Source: Eretmocerus hayati
Taxonomy: Eukaryota > Arthropoda > Insecta > Hymenoptera > Aphelinidae
Assembly: GCA_029851415.1 (NCBI GenBank)
Contig: CM056744.1
Coordinates: 15,445,268-15,509,267 of the forward strand
Length of the DNA stretch: 64,000 bases
Direction: 5' to 3'
Part shown: in pieces, positions 22,348-32,450 of the stretch
Layout of the letters: each line of letters starts with the position of its first letter
Position numbering within the stretch: the stretch's first letter is position 1
Program-made: the position numbers and the translations under genes
The notes under the pieces: generated by a model
The model's input: the letters and a program-made list of their open reading frames with translations, nothing else
Databases searched by the model: none
Told to the model about the DNA's origin: nothing

Positions 22348-23633
22348 ATCATTAACGGGAAAAATAAAAACGATACGGTATTCATTCCAAGAATCAACGT
22401 CAAATCCTCAAAGAATGAAATCTCGTTTTCTATGGTAAGTCGAAAATTCCCTTTCAGAATCGGATTTGCAATTACTATGAATAAGTCTCAACGACAATCA
22501 TTTGAAAGCGTTGGGATATACAGTACCCTGCATAAATAATGGAACACGGATACCTTCACTAAAACAGCAATAACTTCGACGCGTTTAGGTCTACAACAGT
22601 TTTGAAAAAAGCATTTGAAAGATGAGAAAAAACCTATCAAATGGTGTCCTTGACAAATTCTTTAAATCGAAATTTCACACCTATAATTCACACTCAAAAA
22701 CACTCAAAATTGAAAAAATTTTCATTTCAATCACTCACCCTTCATTTTTCTGCAAAGTACGTTAGCGTAAAAATTCTTACGGCATCTTGTAGCTCTTTTC
22801 AAGACCTTCAAAATCCATTCTTTACTCATCCCTCTACGGTTTTTTAAGCCCGAGCTATGAGCGTTGAGAGAGAAGAAGTTGAGACCCGTTCAGGGTACTG
22901 GTGATGTGAAGGCGGGCACTCCGCGTTTTTCGCGATGCTACGTTATCGTAAGCGTAGAACTTTAAGAGCTCGTCCTACCATGACTTGAGCTCAAAATTTG
23001 AAAAATTCAGAACATTTTACTGTAGAATCGTGTGTAACGAGTTTCCCGACAGATATTTTCCGTGGATAACGTGGCATCGCGAAAAACGCGGAGTGCCCGC
23101 CTTCACATCACGAGTACCCTGAACGGGTCTCAACTTCTTCTCTCTCAACGTTCATAGCTCGGGCTTAAAAAACCGTAGAGGGATGAGTAAAAAATGGATT
23201 TTGAAGGTCTTGAAGAGGGATACAAGATGCCGTAAGAATTTTTACGCTAACGTACTTTGGATGAAAATTAAGGGTGAGTGATTGAAATGAAAATTTTTTC
23301 AATTTTGAGTGTGGATTATAGGTGTGAAATTTCGATTCAAAGAATTTGTCAAGGACACCATTTGATAGGTTTTTTTTCTCATCTTTCAAATGCTCTTTTC
23401 AAAACTGTTGTAGACCTGAACGCGTCGGAGTTATTGCTGTTTTAGTGAAGGTATCCGTGTTCCATTATTTATGCAGGGTACTGTATTTGCCGGCACCAGT
23501 ATTTGCACATGGTCAATTATACGTTGCTCTATCAAGAGTCTCATCAAAAGAAAATTTGAAAATTGTCATGAAAAATAGTGCTAAGGAAAGCAAAGAACAA
23601 ATACTTTCAGAAAATCCATCTAAAACGCCTTAA
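22348..23633 (+). pseudogene. Helitron PIF1-like helicase, C-terminal remnant, copy 1
   Basis: The piece at 22348-22520 encodes V-F-I-P-R-I-N-V, R-I-G-F-A-I-T-M-N-K-S-Q and S-F-E-S-V-G-I. After the MITE the frame resumes at 23484 with L-P-A-P-V-F-A-H-G-Q-L-Y-V-A-L-S-R-V. These are the last conserved motifs of Helitron superfamily-1 helicases (I-N-K-S-Q-G-Q; V-F-x-H-G-Q-L-Y-V-A-x-S-R). The ORF ends at 23631-23633, earlier than in copy 2. The nuclease (Rep) and most of the helicase are missing. Confidence 0.8.
22521..23483. mobile_element. 963 bp palindromic MITE inserted in Helitron gene
   Basis: Each end reads CAGTACCCTGCATAAATAAT inward, and the arms stay inverted-complementary over about 415 bases each (22521-22941 and 23069-23483), leaving a ~130 base loop. 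TA lies on both sides (22519-22520 and 23484-23485). The Helitron copy on the minus strand near 39714 keeps the uninterrupted sequence with a single TA, so the insertion and its TA duplication are proven within the window. The tip style fits Tc1/mariner elements. ORFs within the arms are not real genes. Confidence 0.9.
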
Positions 23634-24116
23634 TTTCGCAGGAACTCAGGTTTATACCACAAATGCTGTATATCCAGAAATATTTTGTGATTAGTTCAGA
23701 ATTTCGTATAGCTCTTGAATCAATTCAAGTCGAATTTCTTTGTTTCTATCTTTTCTCAACACGTGTAGAGCTGAATTCGAGGGATTATATATTCTCCACA
23801 GCATCACAACAATCTATGATTTCTACTAACAATCGGGGATCAATCTGCTCGTGAAACGTGTACATGATGTAATAAATGAAGAAATTAAAATTGTTACTCA
23901 ATATAGTGTGCTGAATCATTTTTGAAGCATTTCCATCATCAGCAACACACGCAACACCAACAATACCAACACGGACCCACCGACCCACCGACCCACCAGA
24001 CCCACTAACCCATCGACCCACCATCAGTACCAACGACGCCACCACGATACGAGGCATCCGGATAGATAAAATTGGACAGGCGCTTAATTAATTTAATTCC
24101 ACAATGTCAGTATAGA

Positions 24117-24540
24117 TTAGAATTGGGAAAGAAGAAAAAAATAGACTTGAGATATCATAGAACTCATGAGCATTTGTTTTGCGTGTAATTCCTCGTGTGC
24201 ATATAGAGATCCTTTGTTTTCAATAATATCGATGGACATTCGACCGTTTTCCGAGCTCACATCGAGATATTCGAATCCGAGGACTCGATACCTCCGAAGC
24301 TTCTCATGGAGTGTTGATGCTAGTTTGCACCACATACAATTCATGGAGCAGGGAATATCAAAGGTTGATACAAATCAATCTTGAAAAATACGTTTGAAAA
24401 AAGAGGTTACGAATAGGACGTTAAAATACTGTAAGTGTTTCGCCCTAGTCGCTGCGTACGTCAACCTGGACCGCGGCCAAAATGTGACAATTGTTTTGGG
24501 TAGGACTCTAACTGTTCTAATTGTATAGAATATCTTCCCC
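24117..24540 (-). repeat. Unclassified repeat U1, copy 1 (with ORF)
   Basis: This is homologous, in opposite orientation, to 31780-32450. Shared blocks include GACAATTGTTTTGGGTAGGA, TAGGGCGAAACACT and a 75-codon minus-strand ORF (24344-24117) whose start matches the ORF at 32317. The conserved protein words are W-C-K-L-A-S-T-L, E-K-L-R-R-Y-R and L-G-F-E-Y-L-D-V-S-S. No known domain is recognised; it could be a captured gene fragment in a transposon. Confidence 0.5.
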
Positions 24541-24629
24541 CCTCCCACTTCACTTTTTCCAAAAGTCTAACTTGGCGAGTATGACCATCCTTTTCCCTGA
24601 TAACTCTATCTGGAATCAAAATATGAATT

Positions 24630-24800
24630 TCAACACTTGAGAGTCATGAGATCAGGGAAAACTGTCGAGTAAATGTTTAGCAAGATCTGACGTGAAACGA
24701 TTGAAAAGGCCATTGAAAAGAGACCTAGCAGAATATCGATTTCAACTCTTGAGAGTCATGAGATCAGGGAAAGTATGTCGAGTAATTGTTTGCCAAAATC
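24630..24800 (+). repeat. Direct repeat pair, ~70 bp
   Basis: ACTTGAGAGTCATGAGATCA followed by GGGAAA and TGTCGAGTAA occurs near 24635 and again near 24735. Each is followed by a TTTGCCAAAATCTGA-like block. A diverged relative lies near 63610-63660 (GGAATGAGATCTAAAAAAAC, ATGTCGAGTA). Confidence 0.6.
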
Positions 24801-24860
24801 TGAACATAAAGTGCATGGAAAATGACTGATTACATTACGATTTGATTATCCCTGTAAGTT

Positions 24861-25022
24861 TGACTCAACTTGAGTTACTCGCCATCTCTTTTATTTACTA
24901 AATATTTTGAAGATGATGAACTATTCAGGACAATGAGGAGAAAACGGAAGCTAGGAAATTCAATCCAGCATTGATCGTTCCAGTTTAAATATCAGTTGAG
25001 ATGGTGAGTAACTCAAGTCAGA
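24861..25022. repeat. Small inverted repeat next to the large palindrome
   Basis: CAACTTGAGTTACTCGCCATC at about 24867 pairs with GATGGTGAGTAACTCAAGT at about 25000, enclosing about 110 bases. It abuts the large palindrome that starts at 25023. Confidence 0.55.
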
Positions 25023-25823
25023 GTTGATTCTTTTGTGGGCGTGCGGGCATTGGTTTAGCTGCGGATTAGGCTGCGGAGCAAATGATGCAGATCACCAACA
25101 TTGGATGCCATCATCTTCGTCCACGTATTGCAGACGGCCTCCCCTAAAAAAGAGCTTCTGCGTCCTGCTGTGATCTTTACGACAGACGCTCTGTTGCGAC
25201 ACAATTCTCAAAATTCATTCAGCACACGCGACTGATCACTCCCGTGGCGTTTTTGTGCGGGCATCCGCTCAGTCATACACAAGTCCTGTGCCGTTTTCAG
25301 AAGTGCAATACTCGCGTGTGCTAATAAGAATATCTCTCGCGTGCGCTAAGCTTATTACTCGAATTTAGCGTACGCTAAAGTTGCCTTTCGCGTGCGCTAC
25401 AATTCATGGTGTTTACTTCCAGGGAATTAGCGTACGCGAAAATTAAACTCTGCATAGTAGCGCACGCGAAAGGCAACTTTAGCGTACGATAAAATCGAGT
25501 AACAAGCTTAGCGCACGCGAGAGATATTCTTATTAGCACACGCGAGTATTGCACTTCTGAAAACGGCACAGGACTTGTGTATGACTGAGCGGATGCCCGC
25601 ACAAAAACGCCACGGGAGTGATCAGGCGCGTGTGCTGAATGAATTTTGAGAATTGTGTCGCAACAGAGAATCTGTCGTACAAATCACAGCCAGGACGCAG
25701 AAGCTCTTTTCTAGGGGAGGCCGTCTGCAACACGTGGGCCACGATGATGGCATTCAATGTTGATGATCTGCATTATTTGCTCCGCAGCTAAACCAATGCC
25801 CGCACGCCCACAGAAGAATCAAC
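25023..25823. mobile_element. 800 bp foldback palindrome with CGCG-rich core
   Basis: The left arm 25023-25399 and right arm 25458-25823 are reverse complements with few mismatches, separated by a 58-base loop. The outer ends read GTTGATTCTTTTGTGGGCGT. The arms near the loop carry repeated words TAGCGTACGC, TAGCGCACGCGA and CACACGCGAG. ORFs here merely follow the arms. Such a palindrome could form a 370 bp hairpin. No target duplication was seen. Confidence 0.85.
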
Positions 25824-26267
25824 ACTCGCGCACTTGCAATCACTCTCGTCACCACCATTACCGCAAAACAGTAATAATTTCATTATCCTTTACAGAAAAA
25901 CGATGAGGATCGTAGCTTAACCTCGATGGCCCTCACTCTAATCATTACACAGCAGACGCTTGTTTGTTATGTAATGATTAAGGGCAAATCAACACGCGTG
26001 CGAAGTTGGCACCCCCTTCAAAGCATTACAAATGTAATGATTTGAAAGGTATTTTCAATTAAAAGTTACAAGAAATGAGAGCTATTACAAAAAATTTTGA
26101 TATTTCCCAACGAAATTACAAAATGCCATCTATGTATACCCCAGTTGCGGTATGTACACCTATTCCGACACATACTGTATATGGTGAGATGGCGGATGGG
26201 TGGCGCCAGCGCGGGAAGACAAGTCTCGCGATAATCTCGATGCACACTGTAAAAAAAATTTATGTAA

Positions 26268-27024
26268 GTTTACCACTCTCAGAGGGGGTAATTCTTGGAT
26301 ACCACTCTGGGAGTTGTGATTTTACAAGCGGCTTGTTAATTATCTCACCGTCCGACGGTAAATTTCACTCAGCAGCGCCACCGCTTCGTCAGCTGAAATA
26401 TACCGTCGCGGTTGTAAATTTCTGTCTGCTGATTTTATTTCTTTTTCTCATTGAGCACAACAGAGTAGATAGAAGCTCGGATGAGAGTGTAATGTGGATA
26501 TTGTGTACAAATATATCGAATTAATCAGATTATTTGATGACACGCATGATGTAAACTTATTTTAGAATAGTTTGAGAGGAACACAGTTTTGTAAAAGATA
26601 ACCTCAAAACCAAATCCTACTCCGGACGGAACGACCGCACACAATAAAGTCACGAGACTTTACTTCAATTTTGAAATAATCAGAGCAGACCGGATTGCCC
26701 TGGACTGCTCGGGGATGTCGTCGAAGTCACAGACTCCTTCTGCAGCGGCAATCTCGCGATGCCGAAGAGAGGCGAGGGCAGTTTAGATGTTTACAGATTG
26801 AGTCTTCTGCTCGCGAGTCTAACTCAGCTTACTAAGCTCAGCTTACTCGCATCACGCACGCGCAGTGCATACTCCTCACTTCTGTGGGATGAAATTTACC
26901 ACTCTGAGAGTGGTATCCAAGAATTACCCCCTCTGAGAGTGGTAAATTCACAAGCGCTTGTAAAATCACGAAAATTAGCTGAAATTTACAACTATCATAG
27001 TTGGATATTTACCGACCTGTATTG
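26268..27024. mobile_element. Insertion 1 in the left arm of the foldback element
   Basis: This has no counterpart in the right arm. It contains four copies of a TACCACTCTGAGAGTGGTA-type palindrome (about 26270, 26295, 26885 and 26930) arranged as an inverted pair, so it is itself MITE-like. TGTAA occurs at both borders (26263-26267 and near 27023). No gene is supported. Confidence 0.6.
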
Positions 27025-27464
27025 TAAAGGAGCTGTTGCAAATAAGGCCAAATCTGCTCCAGAGAATTGGGACTCCAGGTTGCACTGAATTGCGTGTTTT
27101 GGGTGTCTGAATATGCATATGAATCTTTTCCGCGTCAAACCAAAGCGTCTCCCAGTAGTGGGCAAAAAGGTGTCCCATTTAAAATACACGTGGAACGCAC
27201 TTTCTAGCGTCCCTCTCAAAATTGGCTCAATGGACTATAACGGCTCCAATGAGGATTTGTTCTTGAACAGAAAATACAACTTTTAGGGGTTTTTTCATGG
27301 ACGGGAAATGATGTGCTGGTACCGAAAAACCACTTGAGAGATGGAAAATGCGGATCTTTCACGCTAAAACCGGGGAATACTCGGACGGAGTGGGATTAAT
27401 CGAAAAGTTGCAGAGGACTAAAGTTGTAGATTATGTTCTAAGCTTCCATTTGGCATCGGTTTTG

Positions 27465-29266
27465 CTTTCTCAAAAAAGAAAGCATTCATTTGGTGCCAGC
27501 GGAATTTTCGTCAAATTTTTTCTAAAAAAATTTTTTTCTCCTCCAGTGAACCTCTTGAATACATGAAATTGGTACAGTCCTCTTCCTTTCGCCAAGATCT
27601 ATCGAATGTAGGTAACAGTTTTTGTTTATAAGCCCTCACAAAATTACTACAACCCCGTCTTTCGAGCCCTCTGTCCGTGTCTGTGTGTGTGTATGTATGT
27701 ATGTTGTTTTCTATCGCTCAGCAAAACTCCTCACCGGTGTGATCGATCGTCCTGAAATTTTTATGCCATGTTCAGAGGCGTCTCTAGATGAGAATGCTAG
27801 ATTTCAAGAACCCCCGATGATTACTTTCATACTTATGAATTTTTCTTCACCTATTTATAATTTTTTTTCATCTTAAAAACTAAAAATATTCTCTCCTACC
27901 TCCTCAAAAAATCTGAGGCTGTTGATTTACGCGTTTCTCGACGTCCTGAATTGATTGGTTAATACGGAATTTTGATTGAAGTTCGTTTTATTCTATTTTT
28001 ACACACCTCTCTCCCGTTGGGCTATAAAACCTTTATAATCACAATTTAACAAAATTCCGTATCAACCAATCGATCCAGCACGTCGAAAAACATCTAAATT
28101 AATCCCTTTACATTTTTTTCATGTAGTAAAATGAAGTACAAATCATTTATAAGATTTGCTTCTTTCCGAAAAATTTCAAATTTCTCATTAAAAAATTCAC
28201 AAGTCAAAAAATATCCATGCAATCATGCTCAAAATTCACTGGCATCATCATCACAGTCTCCGAAATACACGTACAAAGTCTCAAAACATTTCGTCAGATC
28301 GATCTCGAAATTTTGCGTTCCAAATGATACATTTTATTCCAATTCTCAAGTTCACCGACAGAAGATTTATTCCTTCCCTAACATAATCACCTGTTTACCA
28401 AAAATCTCTATCATCAATCGATTTCTCGCGTTAATGAAAATGGATAAAGACCTTTACATTCCTATCACTCTGTCCCACCTACTGGAAATTAGAATTACAG
28501 AAAGTCAGTTTAATGAAATTCGAAAGAATATATTATGTTCTGGATCATGGCCAGGAGATGAATCAATCAACGCATTTCTGAAGTTTTTGAAAAAAAATTA
28601 TCCCAATTTCAAACCTACAGACATGGTATTGACACAGTTAAGTTGAATGATTGATGAAACTTATTGTGAAGATATCCAAATTCTCTACTCGAATGATTTC
28701 AAGCATTGGAGGTGCTTACATTATGAAGCACTATTTCTATTCATTTATGACAGCCTGTATTGTGACATTCACAGTTTGGAAGATTTGGATGATAAAGAAA
28801 GGGATTCCATAAAAAAAAGGTATCCTTCACTAGAAGATGATTTCGTAGTATTCAAGAAGGCGCAAAAATAGATTGATTATAGTTCTTGCGGTCTGTTAGC
28901 GACAGCGTACGCAGTAACAATCTGTTTTGGTAGAGATCCGTCAATGGGAAATTATTGTACTGATGAAATAATACTGCGGAGTCATTTGATGAAGATATTA
29001 TCGACTGCAATTTTTGAAGAGTATCCTTAGTAAACATGAAAATTTTGTAAGATTATATGAAAATGATTGAGAAATAATTTATTATATAGTGGATTGATTA
29101 TTTCATAAAATTTATCATTTGATTATATTGATATTTTGGATGGATAAATATTTTAATAAAAATTTCATGAGGGGAATTGATCAATATAACAAGTGAATAA
29201 TATGAGATTAGTTGACATCTTCTATGGCAATGAGAAAGCATTCTGCTAAATTTTTTTAGCAGCGTA
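27465..29266 (+). mobile_element. Insertion 2 (1.8 kb) with hairpin ends and Ulp1-like gene
   Basis: This insert is absent from the intact right arm, where CATCGGTTTTTTATGCATG reads straight through; TTTT lies at both borders. The left end is a hairpin (GCTTTCT, loop CAAAAA, AGAAAGC). The right end is another (CTGCTAAA, TTTT, TTTAGCAG at 29243-29262). GAAAGCATTC occurs in the same orientation beside both (27479-27488 and 29234-29243). A promoter-like region lies between an inverted pair with TTGATACGGAATTTTG (about 27945-28085). The coding part is the Ulp1-like ORF. Confidence 0.65.
28131..29030 (+). pseudogene. Ulp1-like (C48) cysteine protease, two in-frame stops
   Basis: One reading frame from ATG 28131 to TAG 29028-29030 (about 299 codons) carries the C48 fold hallmarks. 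These are W-P-G-D-E-S-I-N-A-F-L near the start of the domain, the His in K-H-W-R-C-L, the Asp in I-Y-D-S-L, and the Cys in S-S-C-G-L-L-A-T-A-Y-A. Stops at 28644-28646 (TGA) and 28869-28871 (TAG) interrupt the frame; the second stands where the oxyanion-hole Gln codon of the family is expected. Relatives of this protease ride on several eukaryotic DNA transposon groups. The N-terminal ~140 residues are Ser/Lys-rich and unrecognised. Confidence 0.7.
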
Positions 29267-29813
29267 TTTTATGCATGTATTGGTTGGGGGTTCCCAAAAA
29301 AAACGACCAAAAGTCGTAAAAAACCATATTTATTGGATTTCTTGGCGATCTCGGGGTGAAAATGGACTTACAAACCATCATATCTTGTAGATCTCATCAA
29401 AATACACATTTTTGGTTCCCATAATTTTTTCGAAAAAATGCACCAGATTCGAGTTTATAGCGAAAAAGTGCCGAAAATAGGCACTCTCCAACATTCTCAC
29501 GCAAAATATTCGAAAAACGCAAATGGAAACCCTATATAATAATTGCGTGAAAAGTTGCCCTTTTTTGTGTACTTCAAAATGAAAGAGAAATTCATAGCGT
29601 TCCGATGTTCCTGCTTCGAGGAATATGCATTTTCATGCCAGATAACAAGTTTGAGTGGATAAATTCATGGTTCCAGCATGCTATATGCAATTCTACGTCA
29701 ATGAGTCATACAACTACATCAATCGGACATACAAAATCACCAATTTTCATCCACGATCACCGTTCAGAGCCCTAGAATATCCCGGAAACTAGGCACATCC
29801 ATCAAAATTCGGT

Positions 29814-30050
29814 TGGTACTGTCAATGCAGGACAGGTGGAAGAACGGTTGGTTGCTGTGCTCACATCGCTTCAGTATTATGGTATCTCGGTTATGAACGA
29901 TACCAGGAGAATTGCAGGGAGAGATTAAGCCGGAACTATGATTCCTTCGTCAGCAATGTCGACCATGAGCAAACGAATGAAGAGTTCCTGGCTGAGCATG
30001 GAGTTTTTGAATCAGTGGCTACAGATGAAGATGACTCTGAGTCAGATTGA
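29814..30050 (+). pseudogene. SWIM-type C-terminal fragment of a transposon protein
   Basis: The frame 29814-30050 encodes W-Y-C-Q-C-R-T-G-G-R-T-V-G-C-C-A-H, then S-V-L-W-Y-L-G-Y-E, and ends in an acidic D-E-D-D-S-E-S-D tail before TGA. C-x-C...G-C-C-x-H followed by V-L-W-Y-L-G is a common C-terminal signature of MULE-like and related transposon proteins with SWIM zinc fingers. The upstream part is missing. It lies in the unique centre of the foldback element, so it is probably the last piece of that element's own protein. Confidence 0.55.
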
Positions 30051-31388
30051 ACCTCAAAGTCAAATATGTGATATCAAAGAAAACTATAGCTATTATGAAC
30101 AGGTGAACTGACTGACACACGAGTTTTGGTATAAAACGTGAAGAACGAATAACTTCCGTTGTCATCTTACTCAGAAAACTTGTTCTACCAGTAATCTCGT
30201 CGTCTAGCTTGACAGGCGGACTACTGTCACGGCTGATTAAGTAGATTTCACTAGTTTGAAAATTTTCGACATCAACTTGTGATATCAATCCAAGCCATAG
30301 AGTATGAGTTCTCATGAATGGTTATTTTCGTAGTCTCGTACACTACAATATTCTCATAGTTGGAAAAAGTTTTGAGAAAGACAACAATCCTGGTGTTCAA
30401 AGATTCGATCCTTATCATAACCTTATATAGCTCCAAATGATGATCGTGGATGAAAATTGGTGATTTTGCATGTCCGATTGATGTAGTTGTATGACTCATT
30501 GACGTAGAATTGCATATAGCATGCTGGAACCATGAATTTATCCACTCAAACTTGTTATCTGGCATAAAAATGCATATTCCTCGAAGCAGGAACATCGGAA
30601 CGCTATGAATTTTTCTTTCATTTTGAAGTACACAAAAAAGGGCAACTTTTCACGCAATTATTATATAGGGTTTCCATTTTCGTTTTTCGAGTATTTTGCG
30701 TGAGAACGTTGGAGAGTGCCTATTTCCGGCACTTTTTCGCTATAAACTCGAATCTGGTGCGTTTTTTCGAAAAAATTATGGGAACCAAAAATGTGTATTT
30801 TGATGAGATCTACAAGATATGATAGTTTGTCAGTCCATTTTCACCCCGAGATCGCCAAGAAATCCAATAAATATGGTTTTTCACGACTTTTGGTCGTTTT
30901 TTGGGAACCCCCAACCAATACATGCATAAAAAACCGATGCCAAATGGAAGCTTAGAACATAATCTACAACTTTGGTCCTCTGCAACTTTTCGATTAATCC
31001 CACTCCGTTTGAGTATTCCCCGGTTTTAGCGTGAAAGATCCGCATTTTCCATCTCTCAAGTGGTTTTTCGGTACCAGCACATCATTTCCCGTCCATGAAA
31101 AAACCCCTAAAAGTTGTATTTTCTGTTCAAGAACAAATCCTCATTGGAGCCGTTAAAGTCCATTGGGCCAATTTTGAGAGGGACGCTAGAAAGTGCGTTC
31201 CACGTGTATTTTAAATGGGGCACCTTTTTGCCCACTACTGGGAGACGCTTTGGTTTGACGCGGGAAAAATTCATATGCATATTCAGACACCCAAAACACG
31301 CATTTCAGTGCAACCTGGAGTCCCAATTCTCTGGAGCAGATTTGGCCTTATTTGCAACAGCTCCTTTACATTAATATTTTTTACAGTG

Positions 31389-31779
31389 CATGCATAGGTT
31401 TCTAGCACCCGCTTTACGTCTGCAAGGGGTTAGATCTGCTCTGCTGGTCAAACGTCGATCCGGGCGATCCCAGCCCGCAAAAGCAGTGTTGTCGTCTGCT
31501 CGAGATCAGTTGCCCCCTTCGCGCGCCGTCTTGCCGTATATATAGGTATACCCAGTACACGCGAAAACCTTTGACCATGTAATTTATCTCTTTCGCTCAT
31601 TGTGTGGTCCGTTTGACGCCGAAAACAATTTTGGCAAATTCAGAGCTTCGATGTGAGCCCAGATACGTCGATCTAGGCTCAATATTCAAATAGAGCTGTG
31701 GCCTCTGGAAGACGGGCATATTTTGACGACTTAAAAGTCGATTTTCTCGAAAAGGCAAAATAGGCAAATTCTGAAATTT
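31389..31779. other. Gene-free stretch beside foldback element
   Basis: A moderately GC-rich part (about 31400-31540) ends in a TATATAGGTATACCC motif resembling one near 4474. No gene is seen. Confidence 0.35.
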
Positions 31780-32450
31780 TGTATACAATTAGAACAAATA
31801 GAGTCCTACCCAAAACAATTGTCACATTTTGGTCGCGGTCCAAGTTGACGTACGTCTAGTCGCTCTGGTTGGGCTCGTCAGAATGACGACGGAGAGACTT
31901 GTCATTGACACTGAAACTATTGGACTGAAGCAATACGTTGGGGAATTTGTTCGTTCTATGTCTGAATCTTAAAGAACTCACGAGAAAAGAATCGATTCGC
32001 ATGAAATTCAACGGCCATGGACCGGAGGGTAGCTGTCACATGTTCCGCAGTCTCACAACTAGATGGAGGACAGTTTTCTGTGCCTCCTAACAAATTTAAC
32101 ATCCAATCCTCCATAGAACGAACAAATTTCCCAACGTGTTGCTTCAGTCCAATAGTTTCAGTGTCAATGACAAATCTCTCCGTCATCATTCTGATGACCC
32201 CAGGCGGAGAGACTAGGGCGAAACACTAACAATTTTTTAACATCCTATTTGTAGCCTCATTTCTTCCGAGTATTTTTCAAGATCTTTTTGGATCACCCTC
32301 TGACATTTCCTGCTACATGAAGAGTATCTGGTGCAAATTAGCATCAACACTCCGTGAGAAGCTTCGGAGGTATCGAACCCTTGGATTCGAATATCTTGAT
32401 GTGAGCTCGGGAAACGGTCGAATATCTATGAGTAATATAGAACTCATCCG
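31780..32450 (+). repeat. Unclassified repeat U1, copy 2, split by a hairpin MITE
   Basis: This matches 24117-24540 (reverse orientation) in two blocks, 31780-31862 and about 32215-32450. Between them lies an extra hairpin: CAGAATGACGACGGAGAGAC (31887) pairs with its reverse complement near 32190, with arms of about 105 bases. Copy 1 has no such insert, so the hairpin entered later. The ORF start at 32317 matches that of copy 1 and then diverges. Confidence 0.6.

Larger units (their letters stand above)
22165..24110 (+). mobile_element. Truncated Helitron, copy 1 (split by a MITE)
   Basis: This copy and the minus-strand copy at 39105-40045 share a start (TATACGTTAAAAATATAATA), a leader with AATGAGGCTCCCTTAGAGTG, the last part of a PIF1-type helicase gene, an AATAAA-containing tail, a run of GACCCACC repeats and a common end (ACGAGGCATCCGGA, then GATAAAATTGG). 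Only the helicase end is present, so both are internally truncated Helitron derivatives. Copy 1 is interrupted by the MITE at 22521-23483. Confidence 0.7.
26245..31388. mobile_element. 5.1 kb foldback element with two nested insertions
   Basis: Inverted tips CACTGTAAAAAA lie at 26245 and 31388, near-flanked by ATGCA on both sides. The right arm (31388 back to about 30430) is continuous. The left arm matches it in three blocks: 26245-26267, 27025-27464 and 29267-29770. It is therefore split by one insertion at 26268-27024 and another at 27465-29266. Removing both gives arms of about 960 bases around a 660 base centre (29770-30430) that holds a SWIM-type protein remnant. ORFs found in the arms are shadows. 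Confidence 0.8.

Noticed and set aside
22641..23389. Two similar 68-74 codon ORFs on opposite strands
   Set aside because: They are the two arms of one palindromic MITE, so similarity is structural and not evidence of coding.
27348..31397. Paired ORFs sharing sequence on opposite strands (for example 26975-27219 and 31114-31397)
   Set aside because: They lie in the inverted arms of the foldback element.
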